NCBI GenBank assembly: GCA_051655155.1
Contig: JBOFZL010000042.1
Span: forward strand, 1 to 8,574
From: JBOFZL01 sp051655155
GTDB lineage: Bacteria > Bacillota > Clostridia > Peptostreptococcales > Filifactoraceae
Length of the DNA stretch: 8,574 nucleotides
Direction: 5' to 3'
Below the pieces are notes generated by a model. That model was given only the letters and a program-made list of their open reading frames with translations, had not been told where the DNA came from and searched no databases. The stretch's first letter is position 1, and each line of letters opens with the position of its first letter. The position numbers and the translations under genes are program-made. This document shows positions 1 to 6,620 of the stretch, one piece after another.

Positions 1-695
1 GTAAATATTTTTTTATTTGTCTTAATATCCTTTATTGTATTTTTTATCCTGAAATAAGCTTTTCTAAATAATTTTTTATTTTCCTCAATAAAGTACTTTT
101 GTTCGTATGATATTAATAAAGGTATTGTGAATATAGCCCACCAAATCCCATTTATAAAGAAGCTAGTTTTAGTTGCACGCATTGTCCCTAACCCTGTTTT
201 ATTCGCTGTTAATATTATAATCAGAGAAATAATAAACGGGATACAACTACCTATATAACCCCAACCATACCCTAGAGATGAAACTTTGTCTAATCTACTA
301 TCTTCCGTTATATCTGTCAGCATTGAATCATAAAAAATCAAACTCCCTGAATATCCAACTTTCCCAAAAATAAATATAATCAAGAAAATCATCCACATTT
401 CAGTTGCACAGAGCATAATACAGCTTACCACTCCTAAAACTACAAATGCTAAAAATAATTTTTTCTTATAGCCCCTATTATCGCCAACAGTCCCTAGTAT
501 AGGTCCTATAATTGCAATTATTAATGTTGCTATGGATGCTGCATATCCCCAATAAGCTGTAGAGTCTGAATCAGAAACGCCTTCTAATGATGCTATATTC
601 TTAAAGTATATTGGTATTATTGTAGCCACTAACATTATAAATGCAGAATTTCCTACATCATACATTATCCATTTTTTTTCTTGGTTTGTAAGCAT
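1..695 (-). CDS. UMF1/Atg22-like MFS transporter, N-terminal half (3' end outside window)
   Basis: The reading frame opens with ATG at 695-693 and stays open for 231 codons to the left edge, so the C-terminal half is missing. The start (MLTNQEKKWIMYDVGNSAF) followed by a PIYF element is typical of the UMF1 family, the bacterial relatives of yeast vacuolar effluxer Atg22. The MFS loop-2/3 signature is visible as GDNRGYKKK (residues 71-79), and the family-typical FYDSML (121-126) and GYIGS (146-150) follow. Six membrane segments can be placed at about 16-32, 50-70, 79-97, 101-125, 142-163 and 179-196. A basic, hydrophilic stretch after residue 200 looks like the usual central cytoplasmic loop. 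The substrate is unknown for bacterial members; export of small metabolites is only a guess. The start lies 9 bp after the stop of the phospholipase-like gene, and GGGGG (700-704), next to that stop codon, acts as ribosome binding site. The two genes are therefore probably co-translated. Confidence 0.9.
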   Translation of the reverse strand, partial: MLTNQEKKWIMYDVGNSAFIMLVATIIPIYFKNIASLEGVSDSDSTAYWGYAASIATLIIAIIGPILGTVGDNRGYKKKLFLAFVVLGVVSCIMLCATEMWMIFLIIFIFGKVGYSGSLIFYDSMLTDITEDSRLDKVSSLGYGWGYIGSCIPFIISLIIILTANKTGLGTMRATKTSFFINGIWWAIFTIPLLISYEQKYFIEENKKLFRKAYFRIKNTIKDIKTNKKIF

Positions 696-704
696 TATGC
701 CCCC

Positions 705-1493
705 TTATTCAAAGTTTTTATCAAAGTTTTTTATTAGTTCTTCGCCATTGACTATTGAATTATATAAATTATTTACAATTTTAACTCCAAAAATAATAGC
801 TTCATCCCACATCAACATAATCTTTTCAGCTAAAGGTACGTACTCTTCATACTTTCTATTAGTCATAGAAAGATAGCTAAAACTTCCACTTTTCCCTTTA
901 GCCTTTTCCAAACTTTCCAACAATAATTTTTTTACCCCATACGGAGAATGTATTAACCTAGAATAAAACCGCATACTTTCAACTGATGTTTTAAGCTCCT
1001 CAAATTTAAGTTCACTGAATATATTAGTCATCCCCAAAATAATATCTTCATTACTACTAATATATTCGTATCTCTTAACTTTTTCTGGTTTCACTTTTCC
1101 TATTTTTAGTAAAATTAACCTATCCAATTCGGTTTCTAGCTTAATATGTTCCTTAAATGTAGGTGCAAGTTTATTTATATCTTTATGACAATAACTATCT
1201 AATGCAAAATGACATACAAATCCTATTAAATATGAAAATGCAACTTCATCTGAACTTTCTCTAATATAATTAATTGGATTTTCAAAAAATACTCTTGCGG
1301 TGTTATTATGAATATCTTGCCCATAAATATTAACTTTGTTACGTTTAAGAGGGGTATGATAAAATAATATATCCGGTCCTTGTAGACCCAGATCAAAAGC
1401 CAACTTATTTCTATCTACTAAAGTTCTACTAAGCTTAGGCAATTTTGTATATATTTCTTGCCCATAATAATAATGTGCTGCAATAGCTGGCAA
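705..1493 (-). CDS. Zinc-dependent phospholipase C family protein, leaderless
   Basis: A 262-residue protein of the zinc-dependent phospholipase C / S1-P1 nuclease fold family (clostridial alpha-toxin N-domain, Bacillus cereus PLC). Eight putative zinc ligands appear in family order: His7, Asp41 (in QGPDILF), His62, His95 and Asp99 (HFALD), His103, His116 and Glu120 (HIKLE). The H-x3-D and H-x3-E spacings equal those of alpha-toxin H126/D130 and H148/E152. Unlike the secreted toxins it has no signal peptide, no C-terminal lipid-binding domain, and no N-terminal Trp whose free amino group would bind zinc. It is therefore probably cytosolic, and phospholipase activity is inferred, not assured. 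The start is TTG (1493-1491): an in-frame stop lies just upstream, AGGAGG sits at the right distance, and the alternative GTG nearby is out of frame. It is followed 9 bp later by a UMF1-type transporter gene. It may hydrolyse a phosphoester substrate, but this is uncertain. Confidence 0.88.
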   Translation of the reverse strand: MPAIAAHYYYGQEIYTKLPKLSRTLVDRNKLAFDLGLQGPDILFYHTPLKRNKVNIYGQDIHNNTARVFFENPINYIRESSDEVAFSYLIGFVCHFALDSYCHKDINKLAPTFKEHIKLETELDRLILLKIGKVKPEKVKRYEYISSNEDIILGMTNIFSELKFEELKTSVESMRFYSRLIHSPYGVKKLLLESLEKAKGKSGSFSYLSMTNRKYEEYVPLAEKIMLMWDEAIIFGVKIVNNLYNSIVNGEELIKNFDKNFE

Positions 1494-1502
1494 AATATCA
1501 CT

Positions 1503-1508
1503 CCTCCT
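1503..1508 (-). promoter_or_regulatory. Ribosome binding site of the TTG-started phospholipase-like gene
   Basis: AGGAGG on the minus strand ends 9 nt before the TTG at 1493-1491. It decides the start. Going upstream in frame, a TAA is met just before this site, and no in-frame ATG or GTG lies between. The GTG overlapping the spacer is in another frame. Confidence 0.85.
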
Positions 1509-1583
1509 ATATTAATTTAAAAAATTACAGTTATCTAAGTTATAATTACAAGCCTAAAAACTATAGTCTAAAATATCTATATA

Positions 1584-1604
1584 CCTAAAGTTCTTAACTT
1601 TAAG
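1584..1604. repeat. AT-rich inverted repeat in the gap between antiporter and phospholipase-like genes
   Basis: The 160 bp gap 1494-1653 holds one notable symmetry. CCTAAAGTT (1584-1592) and AACTTTAAG (1596-1604) can pair as a 9 bp stem with one G-T wobble around a 3 nt loop. The right arm also overlaps a second short palindrome, AACTT-T-AAGTT. No uninterrupted T-run follows on the minus strand, so this is a poor intrinsic terminator for the antiporter operon. It could be a weak terminator, an operator or chance in AT-rich DNA. I see no convincing promoter in the gap, so read-through into the downstream gene pair is possible. Confidence 0.35.
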
Positions 1605-1653
1605 TTATCCACTTTACGAATACATTACTTCCCATTTATTTTTTATAGTAATT

Positions 1654-2880
1654 TTATGAATCCAATTTCAAGCTACTATCTATAAAACGCATATCTTTTG
1701 GTTTTTCCGTATGGCCTACCCAAAATTTCAACATAATAGGAGTCAACAAGGCTGTCGCTATTACTACTATTACAATAGCAGGAAAAAATTCTTGACTAAC
1801 CAAACCTAGTTTAGCACCCTTTTGAGCAATAACAAGACTTACTTCCCCCCTACTTATCATTCCAATTCCTACTGCCATAGCCACCTTTGGTGAAGTGCCT
1901 GTAATTTTTGCTATTCCTCCACAACCTATTATCTTACCTACCATAGCCACTAAAGTAAGCACAACTGCAAATAGTATCATAGTAAAATTCATACCCGATA
2001 ATGAAGTTTTAACTCCTATACTTGCAAAAAATATAGGTGAAAAGAACATATAGGAAGTAACTGCAAATTTTTTTGCAACAAACTGTCTATTTTCAGTAAT
2101 ATTACATAATATAAGTCCTGCAAAGTACGCACCTGTTATATCAGCTATCCCAAAAAATACTTCTGATATCCATGCCATCAATAAACAAAATACCATCGAA
2201 TATACAGCAATCCTACGCATATGAACATACTTTTTATCCATCCTATTAAAAAACTTATTAGTGATAAAGCCTACTACTCCTAAAAATAGAAAATATCCAC
2301 CAATTTTACCAACTACATGTAATAATTTAACATCTGGAGTCGCAAGACTGGAAATTACTGTAAGTGCTAAGATTCCAAGTACATCATCAACTATTGCAGC
2401 TCCCAAAATGATAGTCCCCAGCTCCCCCTTAAGCTTACCCATTTCTCTTAGTGCCTCAATAGTTATACTTACTGATGTAGATGCAATAATAACACCAATA
2501 AATATTCCCCTTAACATTTCTTTGCTATCAATTCCACTAAACCCTGTAAAGAATATCCAATAAACTGCTGCCCCTAAAATTATTGACACTATTAAACCGG
2601 ATATTCCTACAAAGGCTGCCTTTAATCCACATTTTTTTAACTCCTCGAAATCCGTGTCAATACCAGCCATAAACATCAGCATAATAACACCAATTTCTGC
2701 CACTTGAATAATAAAACTACTCTCATCTATTATCCCAAGCCCTGTGGGTCCAATTAAAATCCCAGCTACTAAAGCCCCTACAACCTGTGGCAGATTTATT
2801 TTTTTTGTAAACCCTCCCATAAGTTTAGTTGAAAAAAGTATTATAGCTACTGCTAATAAATAATTAAATTCATTATTCAT
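1654..2880 (-). CDS. CPA2-family Na+(K+)/H+ antiporter
   Basis: A 408-residue membrane protein with about 12-13 hydrophobic segments, matching the monovalent cation:proton antiporter-2 family (NapA, GerN, KefB membrane domain). The paired acidic ion-binding motif is IVDD (Asp165-Asp166) followed by VLGILAL. The unwound-helix motif STSVSIT lies at 134-140, a family lysine at 316 (GKIIGCG), and the conserved GMISRGEVSL with Arg344 and Glu346 at 340-349. The DD pair is typical of electrogenic Na+/H+ exchangers such as NapA. There is no C-terminal TrkA-N/RCK domain, so it is not a full KefB/C efflux channel. Likely role: cytoplasmic pH and Na+ or K+ homeostasis. Relatives of this size (GerN in Bacillus cereus, GerO/GerQ in Clostridium perfringens) act in spore germination, but assigning that here would need a tree. 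It is the last gene of the ispD operon. ATG at 2880 follows the gltX stop by 4 bp, with its ribosome binding site inside gltX. Confidence 0.93.
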   Translation of the reverse strand: MNNEFNYLLAVAIILFSTKLMGGFTKKINLPQVVGALVAGILIGPTGLGIIDESSFIIQVAEIGVIMLMFMAGIDTDFEELKKCGLKAAFVGISGLIVSIILGAAVYWIFFTGFSGIDSKEMLRGIFIGVIIASTSVSITIEALREMGKLKGELGTIILGAAIVDDVLGILALTVISSLATPDVKLLHVVGKIGGYFLFLGVVGFITNKFFNRMDKKYVHMRRIAVYSMVFCLLMAWISEVFFGIADITGAYFAGLILCNITENRQFVAKKFAVTSYMFFSPIFFASIGVKTSLSGMNFTMILFAVVLTLVAMVGKIIGCGGIAKITGTSPKVAMAVGIGMISRGEVSLVIAQKGAKLGLVSQEFFPAIVIVVIATALLTPIMLKFWVGHTEKPKDMRFIDSSLKLDS

Positions 2881-2884
2881 ATTC

Positions 2885-4345
2885 CTATCCTCCGATTCTG
2901 CTTAATAATCTCTCTTTCCCAATTAGTTGGCACATCTTTGGTAAATCAGGTCCATGATTTTCTCCGGAAATTAATACCCTTGATCCCATGAATAAATTTT
3001 TTCCTTTAATCCCATATTCAGTTTGAATCTCCTTTAATATCTTTGAAAACTCATCTGCTGTTATTTCTTGTCTCTCATTTATCTTCTCCACTAATGCCTC
3101 TTTTAGAGTTTTCATATGATCCAACTCCATAAACTCCATAGCTTCTGTTTCTATATTTTCAATTCTATCTAAAGTAAATTTTCTAATTTTCTCTGGAAAC
3201 TCAGATAAGTAATCCATTGACTCTCTTACAGTATCCATAGCAAAGCATAGCCAATTAAAGTTTTTGTTAGCTTCCTCTTTATTCATGATTCCTGAATCAA
3301 TTACAAAGCTCAAAGATAGCTTTGTTAAAGCTTCCAAATCATATCCTTTAATGTATTGGTTGTTCATCCAATTAAGCTTTGCTACATCGAATACCCCTCC
3401 AGACTTTGAAACTCTCTCAATATTAAACTCCTCTTCAAGTTCTTTCATAGAGAATATTTCCTTATTTGAATCAGGAGACCATCCTAAAAGTGCAACATAG
3501 TTAACGAGTGCTTCAGGCAAATATCCTTTATTCTTAAAATCTTCTACAGCCACATCACCTTGTCGCTTAGATAGTTTTTTCTTGTCTGCATTTAAAATAT
3601 TAGGAAGATGAACAAAGGTTGGTGCATTCCAATTTAGCACCTTATATAAATATACATGTTTAGGAGTTGACGTTAACCACTCTTCTCCTCTTATTACATG
3701 AGTCACACCCATTAAATGGTCATCAACCACCACTGCAAAATGATATGTTGGAAAACCGTCAGCCTTCATAAGTACCTGGTCATCCATATCTTTTGTATTT
3801 ATTGTCACATCACCTCTAACTATATCTTTGAAGCTTATATCATAATTATCCGGTAATTTTAACCTTATTACATAGGGTTCTCCAGCATTAATTTTAGCTT
3901 CGATTTCTTCTTTAGTTAACTTTTTGCAATGTCCATCATATTTAGGATCTTCATTCTTACTTTTTTGTATTTCCCTAACTTTATCAAGTCTATCTTTACT
4001 ACAAAAGCAATAATAAGCATCTCCATTATCTATTAAAGCTTTAATATGATTTTTATATATATCCAATCGTTCCGATTGTATATATGGACCTTCTTCGCCT
4101 ATCTGAATTATTTTATTCCCCTCTGAAAGAATCACACCTTCTGTGTGCACTATTCCTGACCAGTTCATAGCCTTTAACATTCCCTCTAAAGCTCCTTCAA
4201 CTAATCTTGTCTGATCTGTATCTTCTACACGTAGTATATATTTTCCCCCTGTTTTTTTAGCATACAAATAATTATACAAAGCTGTTCTTAAACTTCCAAT
4301 ATGAACAAACCCTGTAGGTGATGGTGCAAAACGTACTATACTCAT
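2885..4345 (-). CDS. gltX: Glutamate--tRNA ligase
   Basis: A 486-residue class I aminoacyl-tRNA synthetase that charges tRNA-Glu with glutamate using ATP in the cytosol; in most Firmicutes the enzyme also charges tRNA-Gln, for later amidation by GatCAB. Visible signatures are FAPSPTGFVHIGSLRTALYN (6-25), containing the HIGH-type motif HIGS (15-18), the glutamate-pocket region EDTDQTR (41-47), GPYIQSERL (86-94), VIRGEEWL (217-224) and the KMSKS-type motif KLSKR (257-261). A helical anticodon-binding domain follows from about 330 to the end, and length is normal. In the zinc-finger region it keeps Cys113, Cys115 and Cys140, but the position of the E. coli fourth ligand (His127 there) is Lys142. 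ATG at 4345 is preceded by AGGAGG (4351-4356), overlapping the ispF stop. The ispD-ispF-gltX order is known from Bacillus; here cysE/cysS does not follow. Confidence 0.98.
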   Translation of the reverse strand: MSIVRFAPSPTGFVHIGSLRTALYNYLYAKKTGGKYILRVEDTDQTRLVEGALEGMLKAMNWSGIVHTEGVILSEGNKIIQIGEEGPYIQSERLDIYKNHIKALIDNGDAYYCFCSKDRLDKVREIQKSKNEDPKYDGHCKKLTKEEIEAKINAGEPYVIRLKLPDNYDISFKDIVRGDVTINTKDMDDQVLMKADGFPTYHFAVVVDDHLMGVTHVIRGEEWLTSTPKHVYLYKVLNWNAPTFVHLPNILNADKKKLSKRQGDVAVEDFKNKGYLPEALVNYVALLGWSPDSNKEIFSMKELEEEFNIERVSKSGGVFDVAKLNWMNNQYIKGYDLEALTKLSLSFVIDSGIMNKEEANKNFNWLCFAMDTVRESMDYLSEFPEKIRKFTLDRIENIETEAMEFMELDHMKTLKEALVEKINERQEITADEFSKILKEIQTEYGIKGKNLFMGSRVLISGENHGPDLPKMCQLIGKERLLSRIGG

Positions 4346-4355
4346 TGTTATCCTC

Positions 4356-4829
4356 CTAATTTTTAATTAATAGTGCAACAGCAGAAGACGAAATCCCCTC
4401 TTCTCTACCTTCAAATCCAAGTCTTTCAGTGGTGGTTGCCTTTATTGATATTTGATTTATATCACACTCTAAATCTTTTGCAATATTCTCACGCATAAGT
4501 TCAATATACGGTAATATTTTAGGCTTTTGCGCCACTATCACTGAATCTATATTCCCTATCCTATATCCTTTTTGTTTTATAATTTCCATAACATTTCTAA
4601 GTAACATTCTACTATCAATATTTTTAAAATTGTTATCTGTGTCAGGGAAGTGCTTCCCAATATCTCCAAGTGCAAGTGCACCTAATATAGCATCCATTAT
4701 AGAATGTACAAGTACATCTGCATCAGAATGACCTATAAGCCCATACTGATGATTTATCTTTACACCTCCAAGAATTAAATCTCTATTACTCCCTAATTTA
4801 TGAACGTCATAACCAAAACCTATACGCAT
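4356..4829 (-). CDS. ispF: 2-C-methyl-D-erythritol 2,4-cyclodiphosphate synthase
   Basis: A 157-residue enzyme of the non-mevalonate (MEP) pathway. It converts the CDP-methylerythritol 2-phosphate intermediate to the cyclic diphosphate with release of CMP; the family acts as a cytosolic homotrimer with active sites between subunits. The N-terminal RIGFGYDVHKL gives metal ligands Asp8 and His10, and His42 in HSDADVLVH supplies the third. DIGKHFPDTD (56-65) and the C-terminal signature ATTTERLGFEGREEGI (131-146) are intact, so a working enzyme is expected. It is full length for the family. The ATG at 4829 lies 15 bp after the ispD stop and has an AAAGGAAGG ribosome binding site. It sits between ispD and gltX in one operon. 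The enzyme between IspD and IspF in the pathway (IspE) is not encoded in this window. Confidence 0.98.
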   Translation of the reverse strand: MRIGFGYDVHKLGSNRDLILGGVKINHQYGLIGHSDADVLVHSIMDAILGALALGDIGKHFPDTDNNFKNIDSRMLLRNVMEIIKQKGYRIGNIDSVIVAQKPKILPYIELMRENIAKDLECDINQISIKATTTERLGFEGREEGISSSAVALLIKN

Positions 4830-4844
4830 AATGCCTTCCTTTTT

Positions 4845-5558
4845 CTATATAATATTAATTTTTTTATCTCTATTCCACATATCTAGAATTTCATTTCCAA
4901 TGAATATATCAACAGGATTTGTAATTTTGATATTTTCATTCCCTCCTTCTACAATATACACCTCTTGAACAAATCTTTCAACCACCATTGAATCATCTGT
5001 AGCAATAAATATTTTATTGTCAGTTTTCATCTTATTATAAGCCTCCATTATTACATTATACTTAAATACCTGTGGAGTTACCGCCCCATACAATAAGTTC
5101 CTATCTAAAGTATCTGTTACAATTCCATCTTCAACAAGTTTCACTGTATCTATTATTCTTTTAACTAATATTGCTGCTCCTTTTTTTTCAGCCATTTCCA
5201 TTACTTGTGATATTTCTTTGTGCTTAACAAAGGGACGTACTCCATCATGTATTAAAACTAGATTAGCATCTTTGGAAACAGCCAACAAAGCATTGTAAAC
5301 GGATTCATATCTTTCTTCTCCACCGTAAACTATAGATATTTGTTTTGTAGTTTCTAATTTAGATTTTATATTTTCATTATAATATTCTTCCATATCTCTA
5401 GAAATAACTAAAATTATTTTATCAACTTCGTTATGTTTCACAAAAATATCCAACGTCCTTAGAATAATCGGTCTTCCATTAAGTTCTAAAAATTGCTTAG
5501 GGATAGATGATTTCATTCTTGCACCCATTCCTGAAGCTAATATAATAGCTATATTCAT
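4845..5558 (-). CDS. ispD: 2-C-methyl-D-erythritol 4-phosphate cytidylyltransferase
   Basis: A 237-residue nucleotidyltransferase that joins CTP and methylerythritol 4-phosphate to give CDP-methylerythritol, the third MEP pathway step. The nucleotide-binding motif ILASGMGARM (6-15) with Arg14 and PKQFLELNG (20-28) with catalytic Lys21 are present. So are GGEERYESV (79-87), IHDGVRPFV (103-111), ATDDSMVVE (186-194) and KITNPVD (211-217). The paralogue TarI (ribitol-5-phosphate cytidylyltransferase) shares most of these motifs. Linkage to ispF and gltX, the known Firmicute order, favours IspD. It is the first gene of the operon, with a probable promoter in the 132 bp divergent region. The ATG at 5558 is preceded by GAGGAA about 12 nt upstream, a slightly long spacing; a nearer GTG is out of frame. 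Confidence 0.94.
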   Translation of the reverse strand: MNIAIILASGMGARMKSSIPKQFLELNGRPIILRTLDIFVKHNEVDKIILVISRDMEEYYNENIKSKLETTKQISIVYGGEERYESVYNALLAVSKDANLVLIHDGVRPFVKHKEISQVMEMAEKKGAAILVKRIIDTVKLVEDGIVTDTLDRNLLYGAVTPQVFKYNVIMEAYNKMKTDNKIFIATDDSMVVERFVQEVYIVEGGNENIKITNPVDIFIGNEILDMWNRDKKINII

Positions 5559-5610
5559 ATATTTATCACTTCCTCATCCTCAGATTTTACCACTACAAAA
5601 AAATAAAAAC

Positions 5611-5639
5611 AAGTTAAAATAAACCTCTTTATATTTCAA
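5611..5639 (-). promoter_or_regulatory. Candidate promoter of the ispD-ispF-gltX-antiporter operon
   Basis: On the minus strand, TTGAAA (5639-5634) is separated by 17 bp from TAACTT (5616-5611). The -35 is close to consensus and the -10 is poor. Transcription would start near 5604, leaving a leader of about 45 nt before the ispD ATG. It is called by eye only, and AT-rich DNA gives many chance matches. Confidence 0.4.
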
Positions 5640-5656
5640 GATATTTATACTATAAT
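5628..5656 (+). promoter_or_regulatory. Candidate sigma-A promoter of the unknown membrane protein gene
   Basis: TTTATA (5628-5633), a 17 bp spacer and a perfect TATAAT (5651-5656) predict a start near 5663, 28 nt before the ATG at 5691. A second perfect TATAAT lies at 5663-5668 but lacks a recognisable -35 at the right distance. The element overlaps the opposing ispD promoter candidate, so the two could interfere. Confidence 0.5.
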
Positions 5657-5690
5657 TTTATCTATAATCTACTTAGAAAGAAGGGTTAAT

Positions 5691-6545
5691 ATGAACATTC
5701 ACATTGATGCATTCCTAAAAAATTTCTTTCCCTGCTTATCAAGACCGTATAAAAAACTTGATTTTTCTGATAAACGTATCTATCTTGATTTATTTCTATT
5801 TTTCATAATATATATTTTTTATGGTTTATATATTCACCTTAATTTAAATTCAGCTATTCTCCTAGCACTCAAAAAATCCATTATATTAATATTATCCTAT
5901 CATATAATGCAAGAACTTGAGCCTGATATGAAACAAAACTACCCTTTAGCAATATCTCTTGCTAGTATCGCTTTGATATTTCCACATGAAGCAAGAATAA
6001 CTGGAATTTTTTTAATCCTATTAAGTTCTCGTATTCTGGCTAGGTCCAGTGGATTTAAAGTTTCTTTTATTGAACTTATTATAACAATTTTCATATCACT
6101 CTATTTATTTTTATTTTCTACCTATTCTTATTCCCTAATGCTTACACTTATATTGGGAATGGATATTTTTTTTGATAATAAAAATAAAAAAGAACTTCCT
6201 TTTTTCATGATGATAGGCATAATATCCATTATAGGATTTTTAAAAAGTATAAATTATTTTACTTTTTTACCCCGACCAAATAACTTGTGGTCCTTTATCT
6301 TCATTTTAATAACTTTAATTTTCATCTTTAGAATATCCTTCATAAAAACTATATATTCAGCAAATGATATGGCTCTTAAAGCTATTAGCCCTAAACGCAT
6401 AAAAGCTTTAAATTCCATTGTTTTATTAACTTTATTTATAGAAAGTTTTATTTATGGAAATCATCTTGAACTTATAAGTATCTGGGCTATTATTTTAGGG
6501 TTGAGTATTCCTTATTTACGAGATATTATAAAAAAATTAAAGTAA
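5691..6545 (+). CDS. Polytopic membrane protein of unknown function
   Basis: I do not recognise this 284-residue protein. It is strongly hydrophobic, with about eight possible membrane segments near 31-50, 54-73, 85-97, 103-116, 126-161 (perhaps two), 170-185, 199-217 and 240-275 (two). The first 30 residues are basic and amphipathic without a cleavable signal peptide. Polar stretches between helices may be functional: QELEPDMKQNYP (74-85), PHEAR (98-102), SSRILARSSGFK (112-123), and MDIFFDNKNKK (157-167) with two Asp four residues apart. The ATG has a GAAGGG ribosome binding site (5680-5685) at 5 nt and an upstream promoter candidate. It is the only plus-strand gene here, divergent from ispD and convergent with murA, ending at a strong terminator. 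The codon pattern is AT-rich like its neighbours, and the frame is intact, so it looks real. A lipid, isoprenoid or cell-wall role would be guesswork from its neighbours. Confidence 0.85.
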   Translation: MNIHIDAFLKNFFPCLSRPYKKLDFSDKRIYLDLFLFFIIYIFYGLYIHLNLNSAILLALKKSIILILSYHIMQELEPDMKQNYPLAISLASIALIFPHEARITGIFLILLSSRILARSSGFKVSFIELIITIFISLYLFLFSTYSYSLMLTLILGMDIFFDNKNKKELPFFMMIGIISIIGFLKSINYFTFLPRPNNLWSFIFILITLIFIFRISFIKTIYSANDMALKAISPKRIKALNSIVLLTLFIESFIYGNHLELISIWAIILGLSIPYLRDIIKKLK

Positions 6546-6554
6546 GAGTTACTT
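6540..6554 (+). repeat. Small inverted repeat overlapping the stop codon
   Basis: AAGTAA (6540-6545) and TTACTT (6549-6554) pair around GAG. The left arm contains the stop codon of the unknown membrane protein gene, and the strong terminator hairpin starts 5 nt later. It has no T-run of its own. It may be a 3' stabilising hairpin or coincidence. Confidence 0.4.
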
Positions 6555-6559
6555 CAATG

Positions 6560-6582
6560 AAAAAGAGGCATAGCCTCTTTTT
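6560..6582. terminator. Bidirectional intrinsic terminator
   Basis: AAAAAGAGGC (6560-6569) and GCCTCTTTTT (6573-6582) form a perfect 10 bp stem with a 3 nt loop. The GC-rich core is flanked by A and T tracts on both strands, so it can stop transcription both ways: rightward after the unknown membrane protein gene (stop 15 nt upstream) and leftward after murA (stop 38 nt upstream). On the plus strand a further T-rich stretch follows to about 6590. Confidence 0.93.
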
Positions 6583-6620
6583 ATCTTTTTACATTTTTAA
6601 TTATTTTCAAAATTTTTCTT

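Noticed and set aside
1494..1653. Promoter for the phospholipase-transporter pair
   Set aside because: Several TATAAT-like strings occur in this AT-rich gap, but none has a good -35 at 16-18 bp and a reasonable leader length.
2261..2563. Plus-strand open frame of about 100 codons
   Set aside because: It lies antisense within the antiporter gene, has no ribosome binding site or family resemblance, and has a Pro/Ile/Ser-rich composition typical of a shadow frame.
3264..3500. Plus-strand open frame of about 78 codons
   Set aside because: It is antisense to gltX, whose motifs and length are certain; no independent support.
4346..4356. T-box or other riboswitch upstream of gltX
   Set aside because: gltX begins 10 bp after ispF inside an operon, so there is no room for a leader element.
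5691..6545. Unknown membrane protein as a UbiA-type prenyltransferase
   Set aside because: The acidic motifs are suggestive, but the NDxxDxxxD signature is not present and the helix layout does not clearly match, so no function is assigned.
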